Below, one piece after another: positions 33,401 to 44,600 of a stretch of DNA of 64,000 nucleotides. Each line of letters opens with the position of its first letter. The stretch's first letter is position 1. The notes under the pieces are model-generated. The model had not been told where the DNA came from, ran no database searches, and was given only the letters and a program-made list of their open reading frames with translations. The stretch comes from Morinoia aosen (Eukaryota > Arthropoda > Malacostraca > Amphipoda > Talitridae): NCBI GenBank assembly GCA_030386875.1, contig CM059579.1, positions 92,074,253-92,138,252 on the forward strand, given 5' to 3'. The translations under genes were made by a program, and so were the position numbers.

Positions 33401-34249
33401 CTAACCTGTTAACCTTTACATCAAAGAAAATTAGTTTTGGGTTTAGAGCTATATCTTTTTTTTCTCGAATTTGGAAGAAAGCCAACAAACTTCTGTTAGA
33501 AATGTTCCAGGATTCTAAAACTGTCTTTGGTTTTGTTCTAGCATCAAAACTCATGAATTGATACGTTTTGAATGCTGAAAGTTAGAGGTGTTACCCGGGT
33601 ATAAGTCACAAACAAAATTTTTTGTTGAAATGTAATATAATGAAAAATTTATGTAATTAAATGCTGTTTTCATTTTTATTTCGATTATCTCCATACATAA
33701 CTTCATATTCACACTGTGAATTGTAAGTTCCATAAATAAGTAAAAAATAAAATTTTTTTTTTTATTGTATAAAGGTTATTAATTTTTTATTTTCAGTCTG
33801 ATTCTTATGAAATTTGACTAGTATATGTAAATTTCGAAAAGAAACACAATTTCTTCTATTCATTTTTTTGATTCAGGCCTTAGTTTTTGAAAAAAAATTG
33901 GACATATATATTGGTTTTTTTAGTTCATTTGTATCGATATTTCAAAACGTATCTCCTCATTGAGTTTTCATGCTAGAACAAAACCAAAGACAGTTCTAGA
34001 ATCCTTGGAACATTTCTAACAAAAGTAAATTGCAAAATTATCCATTTCCCGTTTTTTCTTTTTATATGGGATCGAAAATTAAAGATTTTTTGTCTCCACA
34101 CCCTCCCCCCCCGGGGGGATCTAGTGTCCGTAGCGCCATAAAATTTTAGGACCGAAAAATCCACCACCTAAGGGTCCTTTTCCAACAAAAATATGAAAAA
34201 TGCTCATTGGAGAGACGGGGGCCTGGCAGGGGCCTGGGATGGCGTCTTT

Positions 34250-34590
34250 AAGTTTCCCAAACCGTAATAGAAGCATTAAAAGGAGAGAAAGGAGGAACGC
34301 ACTGTTCAGCATGCACTTGAAGGAATGCAGGAATGCGAATCAATGCACAAGGTACATAGAAACAGAAAGGTGAAAAAGAAGTACATGAAACAAGAGAATA
34401 GCTGAAGAAAGTTGTGAATAACAAGACAGCAGAGAACCGGAAAAAGATGGTCCGTAACATGCAAAAAAAACTCTTCTATTTAAAAAAATAAAGCCTATTT
34501 AACCTTTAGCTCGGAACCTCATATATTTCCCCTGGGAGCCCAAATTATCATAGGTCCACTAGTTGTATCCTGTTAAGGAGAATAAACAGC
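34250..34590 (+). repeat. R1 dispersed repeat, copy
   Basis: Blocks GAGAGAAAGGAGGAACGCAC, CATGAAACAAGAGAATAGC, AAAAAGATGGTCCGTAACAT and CCTTTAGCTCGGAACCTCAT follow the R1 order. Diverged but full length. Confidence 0.65.
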
Positions 34591-34847
34591 GTGATCATTC
34601 AACCAACATGCATGCATACATATATTCAACTTCTGTCACTGCCATCTCAACCTTGCGCTAAGTTATGTTTTTCTCAGCAATATGAAAACAAATTTTAATT
34701 AGTTCACTCAACTTCAGTCAGAGTAAATACGAGGCAGTATTTTTTAAGGCGTATATATTTAATCAACAACGGACGTACAAAGTTCACCAACACTCAAAAA
34801 TCAAAGTTTAGGGTTAAATTTGTGATAACCCATTTCCCACAAATCCT

Positions 34848-34965
34848 CCCAGTCTAACTTTTTCACAGCCTGCATGCATGTTTTTCGCCGCCTAAGTGAT
34901 GTAATCGCTTAAATCGCTTAGGCAGCGAAAAACATGCATGCAGGCGGTGAAAAAGTTAGACTGGG
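34848..34965. repeat. Near-perfect hairpin, arms about 49 bp
   Basis: CCCAGTCTAACTTTTTCACA at 34848 is mirrored by TGAAAAAGTTAGACTGGG ending at 34965, with only a few mismatches along each arm and a loop of about 20 bp. GTGATAAC occurs 18 bases left of the hairpin (34822-34829) and again a few bases right of it (about 34976). This looks like a small fold-back insertion. Confidence 0.85.
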
Positions 34966-35520
34966 CTTTCAACAGGTGATAACGAGGCAACTCAATAGTG
35001 TACAGTGGAGCTCATACAGAATGTACATTTAAAGATAGGATTAATTTTGAGCGCAAACACTGGAACTTGGGAAGAAAGCAAACATTCACGACAATTGCAC
35101 ACATATTGCTACTTATAGGAAGCGTCGGGAAGGTCATCAGCAGAAACGACACGAATTTTGCTCACTAATGATATTCCAAGCCACCGGCATAGTAATGTGC
35201 ACAGAAATATGATGAAATTAATCAATGATGAGCAGTAGAATAAAGTTCACAAATTGTAACGCGTTTTCGAGCTACAAAGGCCTAATCGTTGAATTTCAAT
35301 TATACTGCAATTACTGTATAATTCATAAATAGTCAGGAAAGAAATATCAACAATGAAATCAATCTATGAATCTATTTTATAAATGTTTCGGAATACTAAT
35401 TATTGAAGCTCTATTCCTGAACGTACACTTAAAACGTCGTGAACAAGTCAAGTCAGATTCAGCGGTATACCTGGAATATTTAGCCCGTTGAAATAGATCC
35501 CCGTGCTTCAAATCACAACT

Positions 35521-35658
35521 TTAATCAAGTGCTACGTCCCTACAAGGTTCACGCACGAGTTGAGATATTTCTTTGAACTTAGGATGCTGTTTGTCACCTA
35601 AAAGACTGAAAAGTACAGCTTCGCAGGTGGTAACGTAGCATCCCCTCTGCGATAGTCT
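35521..35658 (-). CDS. ISOC2: ISOC2-like exon 4, residues 158-202 and stop
   Basis: Acceptor TTTTTTTTCCCTCAG; the exon has VTTCEAVLFSLLGDKQHPKF and ends with TAA at 35521-35523. I saw no clear AATAAA within about 900 bp downstream. Confidence 0.92.
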   Translation of the reverse strand, partial: RLSQRGCYVTTCEAVLFSLLGDKQHPKFKEISQLVREPCRDVALD

Positions 35659-38600
35659 CTGAGGGAAAAAAAAGATGAATTAGGAGATAGGTAAATTTAC
35701 AATACAATACACACAGTATATGTTAACACTACATGATTTTAGTAACCCTCTCTGTATGAAATTTTTATTGAAAAATACGGAAACGTACCCCTGCAGGGTA
35801 TGGAAGCTTTTGGTCAACATCATGTACTAATTAAAAATTCAAATATTTAAACCTTCTAAAAGACACGACAATGTAGAAGACAAAACTCCAAACAAGCTGA
35901 GACAGAGTTAGCAAACGATGCAAATGCTCAATCCATCAAGACCTCCACCAATGATTCTGCTTCCTCTATACATCTCCCGTTCACATATTCGAATTTACCT
36001 TTCCACAACATTTTTTGCTATAATTCCATGACATAAGTGCCATACTCGTACTTATCGTGTGTTCCTTTCACATAGTTGAATAATTTCCCACACATTCATA
36101 AATTAAAATTCGTTCTTACTCAGTTGATAATCACAAAGAAACTCAAAGTTTAAGTTCAAGTGTCCCAAAATTTGGGCGTTTTGATGGACACAGTTTGATA
36201 GGCCGGAAAAGGCGCCAGCACCTCGATCAGACGAGAAATTGAAAAAGGTCGATAACACTCGCACAGAAGGGCAATTGAGCAGAACCTAAGCCTCTCCCAC
36301 GAGAGAGACAGATTAGTAAAGAATGATATATAATTATATATGATTACAAACCAAAACCCACACAACTCCATCAAGGGCGGCTGCTTTTGCGATGGGTAGC
36401 TTCAGTCAATAATGAGGAGTGCAAGATCTATAAGGTGTCTGATGACGCTACCAACATAATCCCCTGTGTAGCTCAAGTAACCCACATTTCTGTAAGGTGC
36501 GGTAAGTTTTTACGATGACTGAGATAGTCTCCTTCATCGCACTTCATAGGAGTGATTTACATATTACAACACACCCATCAAAACAACGTCCGTAGAAAAC
36601 AAGGCAATTTGTAGATTTATATCTGTATATCTGTAACACAAAACGTAATTACAATTTAGTATGGATTAAAGTTTTACTGTATTAGCATGCACCACAAGAT
36701 GCGACGAACATCTTTGCAAAGCAAAATCGGTTGCTGCACTGGATATTTAATAATGACCAAGCTGATGGTTGTGTCTATTTACCGCTACGCCACTTGCCAC
36801 TTTCTCTACCAATGGAGCTGAATTAAGGAGACCGAACGGGGGTCCTTTTGGGTCGATAGATTATAAATGAGACTTTTGCGTGAAAATATTATTAAACCCT
36901 TCCTACATCACGTAGTGAAAACGGGAACCCTGTACGAGGCTTCTAACCCCCAAAATACCCCCCAAAGGGGGTATTTTACCCTAAGAACCCTCCAAACGGG
37001 GGTATTTTGGAGGCATACCCAGAGGGTTTCCATAATATCCAAAGGGAGAAAACAATGGAAAACCAAGTGAAATATTATATACAATTAGTTGTGTTATAGT
37101 TATATTGGAGGAATAACAAAAACCTAAGTATCATGTATGGCATAGTGCCCTGAAGGGGAGAATACCTCTTTAGGAAGAATTTCTTTGATATTGAACCTAT
37201 AGCAATGCAATTTGGTACACTGATAGGAAATGCAAATTGGAATCATTTAACTTAAGTAAAAAATTTGATTTTCTTCAAAGAAAACGAGATATTCATAAAA
37301 AACGAAGTTTTTGGGGGTTTTTCAAAATGCATCTTCTCCGACAGTTTTTGAGTAAAAGTGATGATTTTAGTGTCGTTGGATGCGGAAATACTTTTAAATT
37401 CCAAAAACTAACATGGCATTCACCATACATTCAATTTGAAATGGGAAAATATAAAAAATTCCACGACATGTCTTCTTTCGTAAAAAAAGTACCGTATGAC
37501 GTCACAACTCATGATCGAAAATAAATTTTGAATTGCCAATTCAGTTTTTGAAATGTGTGCGTTTTTCCGCATCCAATGATACCAAAATCATTACTGTAGC
37601 TCAAAACCTGTAGGAGGAGGTGCATTTTGAAACCCCACATTCCGATCCTTCAAAATACGGTAAACAAAGAAACAAACAATCTCAATTTTTCTTTATTATT
37701 ATTGCTTGGGTCAGCTAGGACCTTTGAAATCATTATACAGTAAAAAAGAGACATAGAAGATGATATAGCCACTTCGAGCCGTGAAGAAAAAGCTAAGGGG
37801 GAGGTGTAACATAATAAAATACCACTTCCCCCTCCCCCCATTCTTAAAACCCCCGTAGCATCGGACTCAGTGCACGTACGAAGCTAATTTTTTCACAGGA
37901 TGTACCCAACATCTTACCCTTTCTATACCAGCTAAAAATCAATATCCGAAAAAATTCACTGATCTGGGGGTATTCTCTCCTGAACAAAACCCGCATTTTC
38001 TCAGAACCAACTTTTCGAGACTTTGACGCGCAATTTTTTAAAACTGAAACGAAAAACAATCCGCAACATTATGACACATGTTCATTGTGAATCAAGCAGA
38101 AAAAAAAACATTCGTCTCTATCTTCATTATTGGCTGAGAAATTGACTTTGAAAAGGATTTCTTTTGAGCCGGGGGGAGTTTTGGGCAAATTCCGAAAACT
38201 TTATAGGCTATACCTGTCCACACGAATGCTGCAAACGTGCCCTGAATACCTCAAAGCTTATTTCAATCTGAAAGTATTTTTTTTTTAAGAAATTCGGGGG
38301 AAAAGTGCGTTCAGTCTCCTTAAGGTGCATGTTAATACAGAATAAAATGAAACACCGTTTTCATCTTTCCAATCAATATTGTTAAATGCCAATTAATAGA
38401 ATAGGCAATATTTATAAAACATGTTTGCACTAACAACTTTGCTCACGCTGGAATAAATCCTTGAAAACGAAGACGATTTAATCATCGCATTTGAGGAAAA
38501 GTTGCGCAAAAATATATTTCAGATCAGTTTTTGTAAAAAATCTTTGAATTAAAAATATTATTAACATAGATATTTGAGCGTAAAACGAATTGGTTTCAAA

Positions 38601-41600
38601 TTTCTCACATGAATTTACGCATAAATGCTTCATAAAGAAATACCACATTTTTTTAGGTAGGTGAGGGTGTCGCCGCGCCCTTGACTTTTCTATATCAGGT
38701 GGCCAAGCCTTCAAGCCAATAGCCACAGAATAAAACCAGTAAAAATTGTTTTTGTTTTCCTCGAGTTTCTTTTCACCGGTGTTTAAAAGTTAACGAATTT
38801 TTAAATTTATTTAGGAACGTAACAGATTTATTAAAATCACAGTTTTTATTGAACAACACGTTAAAAGTTGGTTAAAATCATAATTGATTGAATTGCACTG
38901 TAAAGTTTTACAAAACAAAGGCAATCAAAGTGGCGGCAAACAGATATTAGTTTTAAGCGCAACTTGACTACACAGTATCTCCGACTGGTCAGCGCAACTG
39001 CCTGGACGTGACTCAGGTTCACAGGTTCACACTTGAGGCTAAATGCTGATCTCCCAGTTAATACAACCAAGATGAAAGCGGCGTTTTATCAAGACGCTTT
39101 TAGTACGTTTCTTTCAATAAAAATCCCTTTTTAAAATGTGTGGGCTTTTGTGTTCTCATACGCGCGCTGTTGCGTTCGCGACCTTCTAAACAGCGCCTGT
39201 GTTGGGGTATAAAAGGCATAGCTTAGCGGGTCACCGCAGTCTTCACCACCTTCAAACTACTAAGCAAAAACCTTCAACACTAGCATCACATGCGCAAAGC
39301 GCATCGTTTCCAGTTCCCTATCTATCCTTTTTGGTTTCACCTCTTCTCTTCCTGACACCCCCTGTGTCAAACTCTTTCTGACTTTCCTATAAGCATCGTT
39401 CGTTCGTTCACAGAGTCGTCAACGCCCTGCTGTCTCGTGCGGACGTCAGTCTAGCGCTCCTCTCCCTCCGCCTCACCTAACTGTTGCCAAATTAGCCGAA
39501 AACTGGAACTTCGTTTCTTAAAAACGTCCCTGGGTTGCTCATTGCCAAGAAATCTCTAATATATCTATTATCTCCATAGTGTATTTGTATAGCCATCGTG
39601 GCATTTTAATGTGCTAATTCTTGAATAAACAGAAAATTTTAGCGAGTTACCTTTACCAAGTTTTGAGGAAAATGAACACGTGAATTACATTACACAGGAT
39701 TACATCACAATTACATATGAAAATCTGTAGCCTGGAAATGAACTTTTCTATCGACCCGCGGCTTTGTGAACTCAGTTTTGTTTGCTTGTGCCACCTGACA
39801 AGACTATTTAGGAGCAGGAACTAAACAACCTTGCTGTACCTGGTGTAACTGGAAAAGCTTCAGCAGTTGCATTTAGTTTTACAGAGACGCGGTGACACAC
39901 CTACCAAATCATGTTACACAACCGCTCTATTTGATGAATACATTTTGATGCCGTGATTTTGCAACAATTTACTCAAACATTTTTGTGATCTATGTTTATT
40001 TGGCATTTCAGATTTGGTGAGCTGATAAAATATCTCCAGTTGCTTTAGCCACATAAAACTACCAAGAAAGCATCAACAAGCAAATTCATCTAGCTACATA
40101 ACAGGTTAGATTAGATGTGTTAATTTTAAACATTTGCGACTAAAGAAAGTCTTCCAAAGAGAGGAAGCAAAAAGGTGCGAAGTATAGAGATAAGAGGACG
40201 AGGAATCTATGCATCAGGTGTGTGTGTGTTCCCACAGAAGATCCCGAGCGCATATAAACAGCAAATAACAAAATGAGTTTATTAAACAAGATAAAAAATA
40301 CTTTGAATTTGAATTCAAAAGCAATAGATGCTGAAAAAACAGTGAGAAAAAACTTTGAATCTTTACCAGATAAGCCCCGCCACTAATGCAACACATAAGT
40401 TCACCCACTTGTAACTTTTAAAACATTGCACCCATCGACTTCAAATTACTCTCAAACGAAAGATTAAAACATTCTTTTGTTAGAGAGTAATTTGAAGTCA
40501 ATACGTGCATTATTTTTGAAAGTTACATGTGGGTGAAAACACATGATATGACTTTGCGTGAGTCAAATAGGTATATCCAGAAATTTATGTAGTTTACAGA
40601 AAACCGTTTCTATACCATCTACGGTGTGGAAAGAAAGAATGCTTCGATCTTTTGTTTGAGAGTAATTTGAAGTCAATAGGAACATTATTTCAAAAGTTTC
40701 ACTTGGGTCAACTTATGTGTTGCATTAGTGGCAGGGCTTATCTGGAAAAGATCCAAAACAACTTTGGTGATCAATCAATACACATACTTACCTTAGTGCA
40801 AAAAAATGAGGGTGCACTAGGATTATTGTGAATGTAAGTGAAATTTTCTGAATTTGTTTTTACTCTATCTTCACCAATTATGACAAGGAAAAGGTAAAAA
40901 TTTCGATCTAGATTCATTCATATCGGACATGAGGTTCTAATGGTGTCTTTAAAAAAAAATTGGGGCACATCACAGCCGCCAAGTGAAAGTGGAGCAACCC
41001 CCTCGACAGCTTGAGATAAAACTTCAGTTTTAGAAGTTTTTAACGAACATCAGTTACCATGTACCCAGGTAAGCTGCTTTTCTCATGTTGAAATCCTTCT
41101 TAAGGTTAAGAGATTTTACATAAGGAGGCATCTTGATGATGAACATACAACGTATTCACAAATACCTTTGATTGAACGGTAGATAAGTATCGACCTTCAT
41201 TTAATTGGAACCATGTCCTCTTGTGCTAACATTTTTGTTTCAAGTTTGAAACTAAATTGCGGGGGATGCATAAACTTCACGTTAACCTTTCAATATATGT
41301 ATAACCTTTCACTCTAGTTTTAGTTCTAATTCTTCATTAAAAAAATAGCAAAATGCATTTTTCTTCTAAGGAAATGTGAACAATTCAAACTTGGAAAAGT
41401 ATCTAAAGAATAGAATGAGGGAAAAATTTGAAACAGTTGCATTAAAAAAATCAGTGCCAATATTCATTATAGTTGAGTTAACTAATTTAGCATGAAAAAA
41501 CTTTTTTCCAACCACTTGGACTCTACTTCTACTGTCTCATGAAAATATTTCAGTAAAGAGTATTCCTTCATCAATGGTTGCCTTCTGATACTTTATCAAA

Positions 41601-44600
41601 TTTAATGATTGTTATTATTTTTTAAACTACTAAACATAAATCACACCGTAAATAATATTGGTCTGATGTAGAAAAATAATTAATGGACTTTTTTAAGCAT
41701 GGGCATTTTAAAGACCAAATATTTATCACATAGCAATGATACAATTGATAGAAAAGTCTATGAGTAAGCAATTGAGGCTGAAACATGAAAATAGACAGTA
41801 ATAGATAAACTGGAAAGCTTCAAGTCCTTCAACACATTCACTCCGTATTGGTACATACGTGTACCGCTTGGTAAATTGCTCATTTATGTACCAGTAACAA
41901 TGGCTACAATTTCACTCATTTCTCTATCTTTATTTAAATTAGACTATGGCGTCCAAGGTAAAATGTTAGCGTTCAATGACATTTGTCCTGCTTGTTAGAA
42001 AATATAAGAATGTAATCAAGCAGTAATGATGTACCGATGTATTGGTATCGGTCATTTTTACTGGTATCGGTATTGGCAAAATCCGGCCGATACTTTACCA
42101 ATACTTTCTAATGATACGTATTTTATCATATAAATGAAGGTCCTAAATCATGAAGATAAAAGTATAATCAAGTAATGAGCGTATTCATCCCTAGTAAATT
42201 AGTTAGCTAACTGTTGAAATACAGCGTATAATCAGGTCTGCTAACTGAATTTACTACTTTGAATTCCCGATGAATCACGTAGTCAGTAAGTGAAAGCTAT
42301 GTAGCATGAATAGTTAAACACAGTAGCAACATAAAATTATTGTACTTCTACAACTAAAACCTATATAGTTTGACCCAATTTCCATTTCTTAAAGTATGTG
42401 AAAGGCTAACAAAAATCCCACCAATTGAATAAAGTTGAAGAAGCATTTTAAAGGTTATGTAAATTTAATATAGAAATAGCTGAAAATTCTATTTTAATTT
42501 AGCATGTAAATCGTCAAATATTACGAAGCTAATAATTTCATTTTAATTTAGCATTCAAATCGCAGTACATTACGAATCATGCATTTTTCTTCTATTTTAA
42601 GATGTTTGAAAAATATACAACCAATCTTTAGAGTTGGTCGCGTGTTTGCTGATCTTTTCGGTTTTGGGGTTTTTCGAATTTTAATGTTTTCTTTCCGCCA
42701 AAGTATGTATTTTGGTGCGAAAAACACGCAAACGATAACCATTTTGTGGAGAAATTATTATTTTGGTCCACTTTTGGAACCAGTAGCTATTACAGCTAGT
42801 TTAAATTATGTCGCAATACGATTAGGGGTGGCAGCATCCCTCTATACACTCGGCCTCGCAGTGGCCGAGTGTATAGAGCGCTTGCGTTCTATGCTTCATG
42901 CCCAGGTTCGATCCCTGAAAGCGGCAGTTGGCGTGAAAAACGCTGATGCGGCAAATCAGGGTCGTGCCTGCAGTATGGTCACTGTCCTCAAGGAATGTTA
43001 CCTGAGCACTAAACGAGAGAAAAATGAGGCCTAAAGCTCGGGCGTGACTAGGGGCCTGGGGAACCCCTATCATGTACATTCCCTGTAAAGTATCATGTAA
43101 ATGATGCTAGCCACCCTCTACTTGAAAAGAGGAAAAGGCTTGGTATATACCTATATACCTATACGATTAGAAACGCTTATCTATCGAATAGCTTTCATTT
43201 GTTAAGTTTTCTCAACAATATAGTCAACACAGCAAAAGCAGTTTCATTATTCCTAATCAAAAACTTTATTGTTAATATTGTTATATTATTAGGTATATTA
43301 GTAAATAATTTCATTATAACACCCATGTAGGGCTTATAATGGTTTTATTATAATATAACAGTAAAAGTATTGGTATCGGTTGTGGTATCGGTTGTAGTAT
43401 CGGTATCGGCCGAAAAAATTGTATCAGTACATCACCATCAAGCAGTAAAAAAAACTTTCCTCTCTACTTCTTCCGATCTGACCAAACTGCCCATAGCAAC
43501 CGCGGAAACGTGTTAAAGTGAGTCAAAATCAGGTATGCAAGGCAGATTATTCTCAGTGTACGAGCCCCTGGTACATGATTCATCCAAGACTGAGACTGTG
43601 ATGTACACATACTAGGGTTACGTCAGAGTACAAAAGTTATACAATGATAACATCTGTGAACTCATCATGAAGACAGACCAAGCCTTCTTCTCCAATGTAA
43701 TTTGCCCTAGAATACCCAAAAAAGCTGAGCAGAAAGAAAAAACAGTCATAAAAAATTCAAGAGGAAACGCACAACATAAAATTGATATGTTATGCAGGTG
43801 TTAAAACGAAGCATTCAATAGAATTAAATAATCAGATTACCAAATGGAAATTATAAAGAAAAACAAACAATATAATATCTTCAATGTTTTCAAGAAGATC
43901 TGTAGATGAAGAGAGTCAGGGTGATTAACGCCTTAAATGGGTCATATGAAAATAATTAGTTCAAGTCATACATCTTAGTATATTGGGAAAGAACTTCATA
44001 AAACCAGGAAAACGTAATGACCGTTGTCAATGTATCAAAACTTAGTACATCAAGAGCAAGACGAGACAAAATTAGGCACACTAGAGACAACAGTAAAGAA
44101 GTATAGGAGTTGCATTGCAATGACAGCAAGTCGTACACAGAATTAGAATGTACACCAAGAAAGCATTGGCAACATCCTGCTACAAAAAAAAAAAAAAAAT
44201 GTTGGCTTGCATCTGAATAAGCATCGATGGATAGATACTGAAAGAAACTACTATATAAAAGGATGTAGAGTGATTAAAATAGCTGAGATGAAGGAAGCGT
44301 GTTGATCAACTTCTCTTCAAATTGAACAACCTCAGTAATACTCGCACCTAGCTTCCTCTGGACGATAGCTGAGAAAACAAGAAGCCCTTACTGCTACTCT
44401 GATGTAACAAGACAAAGACCTCCATAACATAACATTGCGGTTTTGTATTCCCACAGTCTAATATAAATAGAGGTGCTGATACAATAAGGTTACCTGCAGA
44501 GCGAGGTTTCTGTCCTGTTTGGTGCGAGATGTACAACAGTCTGCTGCAATGTGCACAGTCAAGCCTCTGGCCAAGAGCTCTATAGCAGTCTGTTCCACGC

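Larger units (their letters stand above)
32458..34250. mobile_element. TTAA-associated element or composite, ends uncertain
   Basis: TTAA at 32454-32457 is followed by GGGGACCATCCGG, the terminus also seen at 63737 and similar to 36823. Two SINEs interrupt it (32547 and 33122). A module with CATTTCTAACAAAAG and TAGAATCCTTGG lies at about 32868-33015, inverted at 33490-33590 and again direct at 33868-34040. No right end was identified, so the extent given is approximate. Confidence 0.35.

Noticed and set aside
36895-37030. Regulatory hairpin or terminator from C/G-rich inverted words
   Set aside because: Repeated CCCCAAAATACCCC words lie within the TTAA element and fit simple-sequence drift; bacterial-type terminators are not expected here.
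42853-42925. tRNA gene
   Set aside because: tRNA-like head of a SINE with target duplication; no complete cloverleaf.
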